A DNA stretch of 64,000 bases from Hamiltosporidium tvaerminnensis (lineage: Eukaryota > Microsporidia > Dubosqiidae). The notes beneath the pieces are model-generated. The model was not told where the DNA came from and did no database searches. It worked only from the letters and a program-made list of their open reading frames with translations. Position numbers and translations under genes: made by a program. The stretch spans positions 806,001-870,000 of the forward strand of contig CM061252.1 of NCBI GenBank assembly GCA_022605425.2, in the 5' to 3' direction. Numbering within the stretch: the first letter of the stretch is position 1; each line of letters begins with the position of its first letter. Positions 21,528 to 35,300 of this stretch are shown piece after piece.

Positions 21528-21818
21528 TTGTACCTCGCAGTATTTAAGAAAACTAAAAAAATTTACAGACTTTATAAGCCTTTGAATGTTTTGAAGAATC
21601 CTATAAATTTGGATTTTGCAAATGAAATATATAAAGTCGAATTAATAGATTATTACTTCTTTGTATTGAATCCCTCTATGATTTTTGTATTATTTACTAG
21701 AGACAAAGATAAAAACATTTTATTTAGGTATTATAAATTTTTAAAGATAGATTTTATTACAATGCGTATATTTAATTTCAGCAAGGAAAAATCATTAACA
21801 TATACGCATATTTCTTAA
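21528..21818 (+). pseudogene. Possible gene remnant, unidentified
   Basis: This 96-codon open frame has no ATG at its edge. Upstream, roughly 21300-21590, another frame reads as protein for some 50 codons and ends inside it, as if one gene had been frameshifted. Its hydrophobic/aromatic content (VELIDYYFFVLNP, FTRDKDKNILFRYYKF) could also arise by chance at this base composition. No family is recognised. Confidence 0.3.
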
Positions 21819-24800
21819 ATTATTTTTTTTGATTTTATATGGCGCAAATAATATACTACATTTTTCTTATCTTTCTTATTATTTTTGCTTTCTAGAGGTT
21901 ACTCTCCTTTTCTATGGTAGATAATCCGAAATATCCGTTGAATTCCAAAAAGCGTAATATTTCTTTTTGCAAAATAAAAATTATATGAGTGTAAAAACTG
22001 TACATTAAAGTTTTTAAACTATGTAAATGATTTCAATTTAATTGTTACCAGATGCTCAGGGACTTATGTAATTTTTTTGGAACAAATAGAAAAAAATAGA
22101 AATTTAAAATTTATGGTTCTTGGTTTAGAAATAAATTTTTTGTTTTGGCTTTTTCCTGACAAAAAATTTAATTGAATGAACAAGCCAGTATTTAAATATA
22201 TTTCTCAATAAACAAAAATAGTGCTAAAAATTTTGAACCATTCGGTTTTTTTTCTATGATTTGATTCAAAGTTGTGGTAGATTATTTAAATATATTAGAA
22301 AATAGTTCATATAAAGTTTTCGAAAGTATCTTTTGAGATTTTAATATCATTATTATAAGGATTTGATTTTATATTTTTCTACTAACTGTAAGCTTCAACC
22401 CAAAATGTGGCTTATAAACAAAATCTAAAGAGCAAAATCCGGATTAATCTGAGAACCCGATCATTCCAACAAAAAGAGTGTAGACAGATACCCAAATATT
22501 TAAAAAGCCATTATAATCCCTTCTTTAATATCAAACCTTTAATAAAAGCATAAAACATAAGAGGTCTAGATAACGATGATTATTCAGAAATAAATTCTTT
22601 TTTTATATATTCACACTAGAGTTAGCTAAACGAATTGTTTTACAAATCAGACCCTCAAAATATAGTCAGATAAATCAAAACTGAAGTTTTACTGTATTAT
22701 TACAATATTTTGTATTATATATAGATATTACCAGAATTTTAATATTTTATGCAAATATAGTGAATTCGATTATTTAACCTTACTATCTCTCAAAGAAAAT
22801 ATTAGTTGATTAACATTTTAAATTATAAACAATATTTAATAGTAAATAACAAATTAGCAGTTTTAAGCAACGATTTATTAGATAATAGACTATTTTTAAT
22901 TTAAATTTATTCACTTTCTTAGCTATCATATAGGCTTAAAAATTAAAAAATATCTTTTTACTTGTAAGAAATCTAGAAATTAACACTTAAAAAATATTTC
23001 TTGTGAATTTGTGGTTTAAGCAGTATTTTAGTTAAATTAGAAACCAATATAATAAGAAATATTTTTTTTTTGAAAATTTGGTTATACTTTTGAATCAGAG
23101 CTTATATTTTAAAGTTTCAATTTCAAATCAGCAAAAAAAACGAAAATATTTTCTCACTATATAAATTTATATTTTAGCAATTAAAACACCAATAAATTTA
23201 AACAGTCTTCCTACGTAAACTCCAATAATAAACTTAATAAATCGAATGAAAGAAATATATTCTCAAATTTTTTTTCAAAAATATAAAGAAAAAAAAATAT
23301 TAATATATGTTAAATTTCTTTATAGGTTATACGAAAATATATAGTCAATTTAAGATTTTCTATTATTCAGATATATCATAAAAATATCAATTATGCATAA
23401 TATTATAACCGAATCATCTTCCTTCGAATGTTTAACAATATATAAAAGGCAAGTGATCAATATTTTCTCAAAGAATTAGTTCAAACAGTCAATGTTTGAA
23501 TTTATTAAAAAATTTGAATAGGACTATAAAATATTTGAAAATTTTACAATCTAATTATACGCAGCTTTAATTCCTTAGACTATATTTTTTGCGAACATAT
23601 GATTGTTTTAGAAGTTTCAAAAAAAATCAGAAATGAATTGAAATTATATTAGGCAAATAAATAACTTAAATTAAATATTTTAAAAAAATGAATACTTAAA
23701 CAATAAATTGTCAAAAACGTTGTATTAAGCATAAGTATAAGAGGTTTAAAAAGAAGAATTTTTATGTATATCCCATATCCATTCTAGTTTATGAAACATA
23801 GCACAATATATTTATTTTTTTATTTGTCGCTGGTAAAATAAATCAACAAATAACTTTGAATAAAACCTCGAAAGGGTATGTAAATCTTAGCCTATTCGGA
23901 TCAAAAATAAATTTTTAGCCGTCTAAAAATCGGTTAAGGGTTATAAATTGTACAAAAAAAAAATTTTAGAGCAATTGAACCTAAAGAAATAAAATGTAAA
24001 GATTCAAGCGATGTATTCTTTGCTGTAATATAAGTTCTTTATATGAAGATAAAATATATTTCTATCTATAATGTAAACCGCTTGATACCAAAATAAATAT
24101 TATGTGTGTTTTGAAGAAGTTATTTAATTTTCTATTATATTAAGATATAGTTGCTCTATACATTTTTTTTGGCTTAACTATATTTAATTTAGATAGTCAA
24201 GATATTTTAAATATGATTTTAACATATATTTCCATACCCGGTGTGAAGTTTGGAGTTTTTAGGGTTTGGGGAGTTTCTTTCTGAACAAGAATACAAGGTA
24301 CAAGTAAAAGAGAATTTTTCCTAAATAAATAAATTAGAATAATAAAATACATATAAATTTAACATGGTTTCTCTTGCCTTAATAAGAAGCATAAAAAATG
24401 AAAAAGGTTTTTTTACCTAAAAAGAGAATCGATTCATCAACTAATTTGGAAAATTAGGAAATATTTTTACATTAAAATTTATATGCAATAAATTATGTTT
24501 ATAAACCGATAGCACATCATTACGATCAGATTAAATATATTGAGTAAGAATTCTAATACGCGGTATTTTTTAAATCTTTACTAATGATATATTTTGGAAA
24601 TCAACGGTTATTGATTGAGAGTTTGATATAATAATTAGGTAAAAATTATTATCCCAATCTTAATAATGAATAGTAGCAGATATTTATGGAAACTATTTAT
24701 AAACTTGCTCAATTAATTGCCAATACTAATATATAGATTATATAATAGAAGATTAAGTTATCGGAAAATACGTAAATAGATACGAAATTTATATTACTTT

Positions 24801-25514
24801 AAGGGATAGAAATCTAAAAACATAAACCAAATAAACGCCTTATGTAATGAAAACCAATAAAAAAAATTAAAGATTATTCGATTTAAAGTACGATTAGCTA
24901 CATTACAAAAATTAAAATTAACATTTAAAAAAATTACTGAAACAAAAGTTTCTTAAAGAAAAAAATCCAGTAGAGATATAAATTCAAAATCATTTTAACT
25001 ATAAAAATTAATTGCTTAAAAATAGAAAAAAATATTTCTCAAAAACTGATTAAACTTGTTGATATACATATAAATTACAAAAATTCAAATAATGTTCAAA
25101 ATTGGACTTATACTACTACCTATTCTTAATCTATTAAATAATTACAATATTAAAAATTATATATTGAAAAATTTCTTAGTGAAAATCATCGAACTGTATT
25201 CATAAATACAACTGTTTTTTAATTGATTGTGATTTATTTATAAACAATCAATTTGGTTATCAACATATATATTTCATTATTCAATTAAGAAAAAAGAGGC
25301 AGAGTTTTATTATACAGTGTTGGTTTTGTATCTAATAATTTGCTGTGATTAATTTTTTCAAAACATATTGAGCAGCGAAGAACTATAATGAAAATATGAA
25401 AAAATGTAAAAACTTGCATTCTGAGAATATTTGAACTTAAATTTTCATTAAGATACGTATGTTAATCTGAAGAAAAAACGTTAATTTTGCCATATTTTTC
25501 TTTTATATAATGAT
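21819..25514. other. Gene-poor AT-rich tract
   Basis: There is no open gene. Short protein-like pieces appear, for example on the minus strand near 22390-22560 (NIWVSVYTLFVGMIGFSD) and near 24230-24310, but each is under 40 codons and I do not call them. Confidence 0.4.
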
Positions 25515-25745
25515 TTTCTAATTATAATTCATCAAAAAATGTTGGTACCGATGGTCCAGTAGCCATAAAAATCCGAATTTACTTCCGAAGAGAAAGTATA
25601 ATGTATTAAGTGTAGCCCAAAAAAAACATGACGGCAAAATTGAACAAATATGAAACCGAAAAAAAGAGATTCATACGGTACTGTATAGCTTTGAAAATTC
25701 GAAATCAAATCGCTGGAAATATTTTTAAATTTTATGATATTTGAA
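25515..25745 (+). pseudogene. Possible gene remnant, unidentified
   Basis: One + frame reads NVGTDGPVAIKIRIYFRRES, then two stops close together, then about 45 open codons rich in Lys, Arg and Glu (KLNKYETEKKRFIRYCIALK). The mix of residues is protein-like. No family is recognised. Confidence 0.3.
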
Positions 25746-26322
25746 TTTTCTAGAACATTTCTTTGGTCAACTAAACAAAAATTTAAGAGTTATAAAAAAT
25801 TATCACTAAAACTAAAATGTATCTTGATATTATAATAAATGGTTGTATTTTTTATTAAATTCAAATATAATGGTTCTAATTCAATAATACAAAAGATCGG
25901 AAATTAATATTCTTAGATGATAAAAAGTACGAACCGTAAATAACCAGAAATATAAAACTTTCATCTTGTAAAGTAATTTTCTAAAACTGTCATTTTTTAA
26001 TCTGTATGTCTTAAAGTTTCGGGTTGCTTGAATCAAATTTCTTTTAGTTAAAAATATTCTACCAGAAAATGCAAATTTCTAAAATTTTTATGGTTCTTGT
26101 ATTACATGACCCAGAATCTAAAAAAATGAAAATTTTTAAATTCTAAAAGAATCGATAGAACAATGAAAAATTATATACGTACAAAAAAAGTTAACCATGA
26201 AAATTTCATTTAGTTTTCCCGCAACTTTTACTTTCTTATTAAAACTTTTTGCTACAACTAACCAAAGAAACAACAAAAGAGTTTGGGAACCAAATTCTAT
26301 AGCTGAAAATAACGATTATTAT

Positions 26323-26325
26323 CCC
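26323..26325 (+). promoter_or_regulatory. Relict CCC motif before a lost start codon
   Basis: ATTATCCCAGAA is followed by TTG exactly where the paralogues have ATG and a signal peptide. The CCC motif therefore survives while the start codon appears to have changed. Confidence 0.45.
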
Positions 26326-26329
26326 AGAA

Positions 26330-28247
26330 TTGATTGATTTTTACTATTTAAGTTTTGCAAAGGTTTTTTTGATACAAAGTGATCCAATTCAACCTCAAGA
26401 AATAGAAACATCAACGACCGAATTTCTTCAAAATAAACAAGAATCTTTCCAAGCAAATCCTCAGACATCTTATTTACATGAAAATTACATACCAGAAGAA
26501 AACATAGAAATAAGTTCTTTTGACAATGCATCACTACATATAACATGCTGTGATGATAATAAAACTGTAAGTTCAATCTATTCACCTACTCCATTACCAG
26601 CATTCCATATTGCATTTCCCGAAAAGGCAGGAAAAGAACGAATTTCGGAACATTTTGAAGACGAATCCATGAAACGAGATGTATTAAATAAACAATTTAC
26701 CACAGAAAATACATGCTCTCAACCAATAATAAACGATCTATCTACATTATGTTCTGAAGAAGTGAGTATTTTAAGTCAAGAATTTCAGCCTGCGAATAAA
26801 CCAGTAGAAATTCAAATAAACAGATCAATACCATATAATGTGAAAGAAAGCGAAACTATTAACAAAACGACATTTTTAGCTACAAATAATGAAATTTTGG
26901 TTCATGAAGGAATCAAGAATAGGATTTCAGATGAGCCATCGTTCAATTGTTTTATGAACCAAATAATTTCCGAGAGAAATCTAGATAAAGTAAACCAGGA
27001 ATCTGTTCAAGTAATAAAACAAGAATTACATAGAATTATTTTTAGTTCTGATTCTGTGGATAATTGCACCGAGAATGAATATACTGATGATGGTTTAGAC
27101 GAGGAAAATATCCTATTCAAGCTTAAAGATAAAAATTCCGAATTTTATCGCAACGAATATGAGACATACGAGGATTTGAAAACAATCTTGAAGTTTAGAA
27201 GAAAGCTTGTAAAATTCGAAAGTACATTTTTTCCCGAGCTAGCCACATCTGAATGGGCGAAATCAATCGAACAAAATATGTGTGTCAATCCTCTTGAGAA
27301 TATTAAAAAATCAAAAATTAATCTAATATTTCCGGAGTTGAATCTTTTCTTTGAATCGTTTAAAGCAAATCAGTTTGCCTATATTTCGAAAGGGCATATA
27401 TTATATGTGCATTATCTTTATGAAATTATAAGTCTTTTAACATATTCTATTTTTCAAAATAATGAATCTTTTCTTAAAAATAAATCAAAGGATGAAATTA
27501 GTCGTTCAAAAATCTTAATGAACAGAAGAATTTTCTTTATGAGATTTTGATTTCGGAATTGTTTATTTCTTTTGAACAAGATATTTTGAAGGTACGGATT
27601 TACCTACTTTTAAATTTATTACATTATTTCTCTACTCTTACCCTCAATAGAGCGGTTTACTTTAATACTTTTCTTTTTAGAATAAAAATCCGATATATTT
27701 TTAGATTCATTTTTGATACAAATATAAAAACAGGAGAAGAGTTTAAAAATAGTTTGCTTTTAGGCCTTAAATGTCAATTGAAAATGCCCAATGCTTCAAA
27801 GTTATTACAAAGAAGATTGTTTGATTTATTTCTTAATAATTTTTGTGTACCTATTTACATAGATTCGATTCAAGCTCTTATAAACATATATAGAGATATT
27901 TTGGTAAGGTTTTAAAAAATATTTTTAGCGTAGAAGAAGGAGAAATAAAGAATTTACACCAAAAAATAAATTTGTTAAATTTTTCGCAGAAAACACAAAC
28001 GCATGACAGTAGAATGATAGAAATATTCTTAGAATTGGAATGCAGAATCAGTAATTTAGAGAGAAGAATTTTAAGAGGTTCTATTCATTTTTGTCTTTTT
28101 ACGCAAAAAGAGGCTATGCCAGTGTTTATAAAAGCATACTCAAACAGGCGGAATTATATTATCGAGTATCTAATTAAGTATGTTTTTAAACAAGTAATTC
28201 ATTTCTTTTATGGTTTTTTATTCGAATTAGACACCATGTTTGTTTAG
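26330..28247 (+). pseudogene. Secreted-protein family member 2, start lost and two frameshifts
   Basis: Three successive frames (26330-27550, 27547-27915, 27903-28247) together match the open paralogue at 9784-11835 along its length. The first break falls inside MRILISELF, where one base is missing relative to the paralogue (AGATTTTGATTTCG against AGAATATTGATTTCA). The second falls near 27903; in the next frame GKVLKNIFSVEEGEIKNL continues the domain into IFLELECRIS. There is no ATG at the start: a TTG stands four bases after a CCC motif and is followed by a hydrophobic signal-like stretch (FYYLSFAKVFLIQS). The shared blocks PELNLFFESF, GHILYVHYLYEI, RRIFFMR and IRYIFRFIFD are well preserved, so the inactivation seems recent. 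Confidence 0.82.
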
Positions 28248-31200
28248 ATATAGTATATATTTGCTATGTACCTAATTTTATATTTTTTACAACTTATAAA
28301 TCAAGTATTTTCCCATAAAAGTATATAAATGATTAATCTTTAAAATCCGGAGATTTTTTTTATTTTCGCTTCATTTTAATATTTTTTTATAACTGTAAAT
28401 TTGATTCAAGATGATTCAGTTTCGCAGTAAGAAATTCAAACATCTGTCATTTCCGAGTTTGAAATTTGTACTTGAATAATTTCAGTTTGAAAATATGATG
28501 ATTATAATCGTAATTTTGCTAAAATAGTTAATACACTGGAGATGAAAGCCAAAAAAGTCATATTAATCAGATCATACAATAGCAACCAGAAAACATTTAA
28601 TCTAAATAATTTTAATTTTTCGAGTCCATTCATAAAGTAACGAAGTTTAAAATTTTAAGTGTCTTTCCTTAAAACTTTGAAGTAACTTACAAAATCAAAA
28701 AGACCTTTTATGAAAAAAGCTTTACATTTGCTTGCTTCTCATAAGATAATTTCCTTTTTTTTAATTTGTATAAATGCTTTTGTTTTTATTCCTTAGATTT
28801 AAATTAAACAAAATAAAAACTTGTATGAGTATATTGTGCATCCAAAATTTTATTGTTACCTCAATTGTAAAAAATTTCAAGGTAAAATTTTTACTTAATA
28901 GCTTGATTAGACCTTTAATAAAGTATAATTTATTTTGCAACAGTTATGAATGCAAAAATAAGTGGCTAGGGTTTAAAATTAGATTTCTACAGCAATTTAA
29001 AGAAATCGTAGTTGCATATAAAATCGTTTTATAAAAAATTTATCATATAAAAATAGGAATATATTAATTTCGAACTTCATATATTTGCAAGATACATGAA
29101 CCATTTCGTTTATTCTGTTTTACAGAAATACGAATGAATAACCTTTATGTTTTGCAAGAAATAATGATAGTTCATTTTCACGATTTCAGAGAACTTGCAT
29201 CGTGATAGCAAAATTATAGAGGTATTCTTGCAAAAATTCAAAAGTTCTATAGGAAATATTAAATTAATATACAAGATCTAAAACTATAGCGTTTTAAAGA
29301 TTATAAAGTTTCATTGATTCAAAACGACCAAATTTAGCCTGTAAAAATCAACAGTGCTATTCCACATTGCATTATAGAATACAAAAATATTTAATGTTCA
29401 TTAACCATCCAAAAATTCTCTGTAATGATAAAAAATCTTATATATTTTTAATAAATTATTATCTTTGTACCATAACAATTTTCTGATATTAATATAATTA
29501 ATAACAGTTTCATTAGTAAATTTTAAATTTGAAGCTGCTATTTTCAAATATATTAAGATGTTGCAAGATCAATTGTACTTCTAAATTAAAGTTTACAAAA
29601 AACTATTTTATTAAAAAACCTAAAAAAATTCCAAACATACCTAAAGCTCTCTTAAATACTATGACGCTAAAAATTTATTTTCAAATACCAAGATCATTGA
29701 TTCTTGTTCTGTTTTTTGAGGCATTTTTAGAGCAACTTAATTTCCAAAGAGGTTTTTAAATGTGTTTATGTCTCTTTTCAGAATATATTTTTGAAATACT
29801 CTGTATTACATACTGCATTTACATAAAAAAAATGATTAATCGATGCCAAATAGCTATAGAATACGTCTAACGAAATTCTTGTATTTTCAATAATAAATTT
29901 ATTGCAATGTTTCAATATTGACAACGAGATGCTTTTTTTACTATGCTTCAAAAAAAGCAACTTTTATTAACATAGAAATCAGTATATACTATAAAAGTTC
30001 GACTTTATGTAATTTATAGGCAGAGTTAAATGACTTATAAATATCTGGATGGTAACTGCAAAAATAACTGTATATATCGTTTTATATGTTGATGCACTAT
30101 AGTTTTAAATGGAAAAATAATTTAGTTTGTGCATTTAAATTTATAATTTTTTTGCAATTGCCTATGAACACCAGTAATTTATTTGGTAAAAACTTTCTAA
30201 CGAATAGTTTCTCTAATATTTATATTGAATACAAAAAAACAATTTGCTTTTATATTTAGGACATATTTACAAAATAACCACTCTTTAATGACAAATGGTA
30301 TCATTTAATATGTATATTCAATAAAGCTTTACATTTTAACGCTGTGAATATAAATTTACAGACTTTTTAAATTTATCTTGAAATAGTTGAGATTTGTGTG
30401 AAAACAACAAAAATGACTGGTATAATTCAAGAGACAAATATTCTGTTTAAGTCAAAATTTTAAACTAAAAAATTGTAAAATACTTTAATAACTCGCTCCT
30501 TTTTTTGATTCCAACTTAACTTTTTTTGCAACCTTTGTAAGGTTAACGCGTTTAACTGTTATGTTTCATAAAAATTAGAGAAAATTTCGACTTACAGTTA
30601 ACCTACAATATGTTGATATTTGCTGCATTTCGAACAGTTTTGATTAGAAGTGTATTTAACAAGAGTTTCGATTTTAAATATTTTAAAGAAACATGCAAGG
30701 TATTTTAATCCTTTGTTAATGAAAAAACTATTTAAAGCACAATTTATTATTTTTAATATATCTGGTTTTTACTCTCATCGCATCCAAAACTCCAATGATT
30801 TGGATTTTTAATAAAACATAATTTTTCGGTAAAAAGTATTTTTTTTATTATATTTAACATGAATCCTTTTATGAATACTATATAAAACAATATTAAAAAC
30901 CGTAATTATTCTTTTAGTAAATGATTTAGTTTATATATTGTAAATTTTTAAAAACATATATGTCTTTATCAAGCAAATCCAGTGCTTTCTAATAGGGAAG
31001 TATTCGTTTCGATTCCATGTAATTGAAAGTCAATATTTTAAAAAATAACACAATGTGCTATATTAAAAGATTTAGCCTCGATAAATCAATATAAACGATT
31101 AAAGAAACGCGTCTATCGCTTTTGAGTCAAAAACCGCTAATATTTGTCATGTGTGTAATAAATAAACATTAAAGACATTTTCTTTAGATAAGAATTATTG

Positions 31201-31698
31201 TATAAGTTTCATTTTAGTAATAAGATGAAGCACGTAAAAATTACTATTGGATATTTGCTGCTTTGAGAACCCATTTTAAATATTTTGAGTAAAATTCTAG
31301 TGTTATATTGTATTTGAATGAATTTAACATATATCGTACCGTTTCACCAACATGATTCGGAGAGATATTATGAAAGATTCAACCCATACTCTTTTTAAAT
31401 TATTATCTAGAGTTTTAATTCTGTTATTTAGTCATGAGGTCAAATTTTCCAAAAAATTATAGTATAATTTAGTATACAACTGATTCGTTTTTCTATTTTT
31501 TTAGCCCGAGCTACAATTTATTATATCTTTAAGCTTAGCAATTATATATGATGTGTTGCTTCTAAGAATTTTATTTTTAACAAATATCGATTAGATTTCC
31601 GCATAATTCTTCTTAGATAATTTTTCGATATTTTTACTATGTTCTTCAAAAATTTAAAAAGGTTAAATGATCAAATACGCTCTGGGCTTAGCAAAGCA
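28248..31698. other. Gene-poor AT-rich tract
   Basis: Open frames at 28774-29034 and 29529-29759 are within the length expected by chance here and have no recognisable domain. I see no RNA gene. Confidence 0.4.
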
Positions 31699-31701
31699 CC
31701 C
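31699..31701 (+). promoter_or_regulatory. CCC directly abutting a relict ATG
   Basis: AAGCACCC is followed directly by ATG at 31702, in the same layout as the living genes at 9784 and 19118. The frame it opens is broken after nine codons. Confidence 0.4.
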
Positions 31702-32340
31702 ATGAACTCGAAAAATATAATTCAAATATAATTAAAAATTCGAATTTACTTTCCAGATAAAACCGTCTCATCAGTTTTGCTTCACACGAAAGAATGTCAT
31801 GGTATGCTTTATCAATATTATGTAAAAGATAAAATTTGTTCTATCAGACAAAATTAATTTTTTGTATAGATTTGGTTATATAATTCCATTTGTTTGAATT
31901 ATATTGTTTTTGATAATGACTCATTTGGAAATTATCAAATTCGTAAATTTTAATAATAACAAAGTTAAACTTGCTCGAAATAATTCCACCTAAAAGTTTT
32001 TTTATCTTTCTTTTAAGCTTGCAAAGTTTTCTGCAAACAAATTTGAAAAATAGTTTACATTTGTATGTTATTAGAATTTTTAAAAAACACAAATGTTTTA
32101 AATAACTTTAAAAATGAACCCATTAACATATTAAATCGAATACTTTTGAATATCTTGATAAATTTTGGAATCTTACCGGGAAGTTCTTATAACAAGAGTT
32201 TTAATATTTTGCTTAACTATTTGTGTGCAAATAATCGAGCGCTTGGACCCGAAGACTTTCAATCATTAAACGTTTTTTTCCGCTGTATTTATCCAAAAAA
32301 AGCAAATATTGTTTCTGTTTTTTACAGTTTTTATATTTGA
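31702..32340 (+). pseudogene. Decayed gene with CCC-ATG start, unidentified
   Basis: From the ATG the frame reads nine codons, a TAA, and then 41 more codons of protein-like sequence (KIRIYFPDKTVSSVLLHT, then KECHGMLYQYYVKDK) to 31857. Two further frames take over downstream: one of about 52 codons ending near 32103, and the open frame 32065-32340 (91 codons, containing LPGSSYNKSFNILLNYL and ALGPEDFQSLNVFFRCIY). A single gene of about 210 codons broken by a stop and two shifts is the simplest reading. The IRIYFPDKT stretch is faintly like ubiquitin-fold Ras-binding domains, but I would not rely on it. Confidence 0.45.
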
Positions 32341-35300
32341 TTATTTGAAAAATATCTGAGAACATAAATGATAATATGAGTAACATAAACTTACATCTAT
32401 TGATATAATTATCAAAAAAGTGTCAAATGGCTTAAAATTTGTTGTAAAACCTAAATATTATTACAAATAAGATTAAAAATAATTTATAACTATGATAAGA
32501 TTAGATTTATTGATTAAGAATTTATCAAAATAATATTAGGCTTATTGCTATTTTGATAACTTAAAGTTCCTTGGATTTTTTTATCCATAAAATTCGGTTT
32601 ATATTCTACGAGAAATCATGCACCAATATTTTTACGACTCAAAAGACATTCAGAAATATAAATGAAACACTTACTATAATATTATGAAGATAATTATGAG
32701 TTTATTAATAATTAAAAGAGCCAAATTATCAATATATACTTTTGTAATAATCAAATTACAAAACTGAAAGAATAGATATTCAGATGTAAAAAACAAAAAC
32801 AAGGCATTAAATATATAAATTGAAAGTGAATAAATAGACAAACCTTTATCATATTTTATTTATATACCGAGAAATAACTCTAATTTTCGTGTCTTACAAA
32901 TAATATGCGTTTGTCATAAAATATTAAAATAAAATTTTAAAAATTGCCTAGGTTTTTCATTGTTAGTGAATTTTTAAGCTAATAAGTCGATAAATAAAAC
33001 TATATTTTTCTCAGAAGATTTGTATTTATTAATATTAATTCACAAAAGCCGTATTTTTCAAAAGAAAAAAATAATATAAACTTTCGATCACCTCTTATGT
33101 TTATAGAGAGGAATACATATATACACATGGTACCTATTGACAGTGCTAATTTTATTGTAATGAATATGTTATTTAAACCATATTTTTCATTTATAAATCT
33201 TTCTTATAATTTGTTTTAAATATATAGAGAAAAAAGCAAAGATATACTCATTGCCATTGAAAAAAACTGAATATGTGGCTTCGAACAAAAAGTGAAATGT
33301 AAGTTTTCGGACCTAATGACTCTTTTAAAAACACATTGATTATTTGTCTGTTGGTGATAGTCATAAAAATCGAATATAATAGGACCTTTTATAGTATTTT
33401 TGTGCCTATGTAAGAAAAATACTTTTAGTACCAAGCGATGCTTTTAATTTTGTTTAAAATTTTTGAACAGTCGAAAAAAAAGATTAAAAAAAATTTTTTT
33501 TTTCACCAAAATTAAACTTTTCAATCCATTTTCGTAGGAATTAATTTATTTCTAAGGAGAAAACCTGTATAGTTCTTATCTTTTCCTTAAATTTAAATGC
33601 CATTTTTTTTCATTCTTAGAATCTATTTTTAAATCATACAATTTCTACTATGTACTTTTCAGTAGTTTTGAATTTAAAACTAAAATAAAATAGCAAAGAC
33701 TCAAAATACGAATTATCATGATTATCTTATATTTAATATCCTAGATTTTTGAATATTTCTTATTCCACATCATAATAAGATATATTGACCATGACCAATA
33801 AAAACGATGAACTCTTTTTTTATGTTCTGGTATGAGTAAATTATATTATTTAAGGAATATTTTTTATTTTGCTAGCTACCATCAAATGTAATATGATTGA
33901 TACTAAGATATATTTTTTTATATTTAAACATTCTTATAAAAATTTATTCACAAAAAAATACTCGTTTAAATTTAAAGCACTAAATTTTAGATTATAAGTT
34001 AAGGAAATAATATGTGGAATTGACACATTTATATCTTAGATATAAACTTGGCAATACAATGTTTTTTCAGCTTATTTATTAAAAAAATTCCAATTTATCT
34101 TTTTTTTTGAATATATGAAAGCCAGAATATTTTATTAAGTTATTCATAACATTTTTTAATTCGTAGATCGTTTAGTTTCCTTCACCATGTAGTATCTTCC
34201 AACCCAATAATTGACTTTTAATTAGTTTTAAATACTTGAGCTTTTATTAAAAAATTCGTTATTTCGAGACACAGTTACAATTTATATTTTATGAAGACAA
34301 TAAAATAAAACGGATGTTTTTATTTCAGCCATATTTAAAATAAATTCATACTGAATTAAATATGTTATTAACTATTTCGAAACGTGTCTATTAAAATTGA
34401 CAATAAAATGGTATATACCAGTGCGGATATTTTAAAAATCAATACTTAATGAATATAATGCACAATATAATAAAATACTAAGATAAATTTCGTTTTTAAC
34501 AGAATTCCTAAAATAGGAATACTTCGATACAATATGTATCAATAGAATATTTCATTTTATATTTTTATTTCAAATTTGTTTATTTTAATGAACGATCTTC
34601 CCATTATAATAAAATTTAATCAGTAACTCATAAATCAAATTAAAATAACAGTACAAACAAGATAAAACATAAAAAATATTTTCTTTAAAACCGAAATAGA
34701 TTTTTTTGTACATCTTATCATAACATTTTATTTTTTAAAACTATATTTTTCATATTTTTATGCAGTTAAAATATTATAAACCACAAATTTAAATTTAATA
34801 TGTTTTTAATATAATCGATCCCAAAAATATAAATATCATAAAAGTATTACATAACAATTAATTAAATAAAACCAGTTGCGATATAATATTCTTGATTATT
34901 TTATTCATAGAACAGATAAATTAAAATCATTATTATAGAGTTATACGCAATATAATATTTTACAATGAGATTGATTTCATGAAAAATTAAAAGTTAATAT
35001 TGGAATTCAGAGAAAGTGTCTTAAAATAGATTTATTCTCATCTTTAGTATTTTTTGAATTATTTTTAATTTTAAGATTATTTTAAACATTAATGCCATTT
35101 TATAATTTTGTAATTCTGGCTTTTTATAGCTTAAATGGTATGACCGTTGTGACCCTTATTTTCGCTATTTTCTAAAATAAACTATTTGATTGTATCAGAA
35201 CCCTTTAACAGAATATTTTCAACGTTTGTAGTATAACTAGACGCATTACTATTAAAAACATATAAGTATATATTTGAAATTTTAAACCAGCCTGTTTTAA

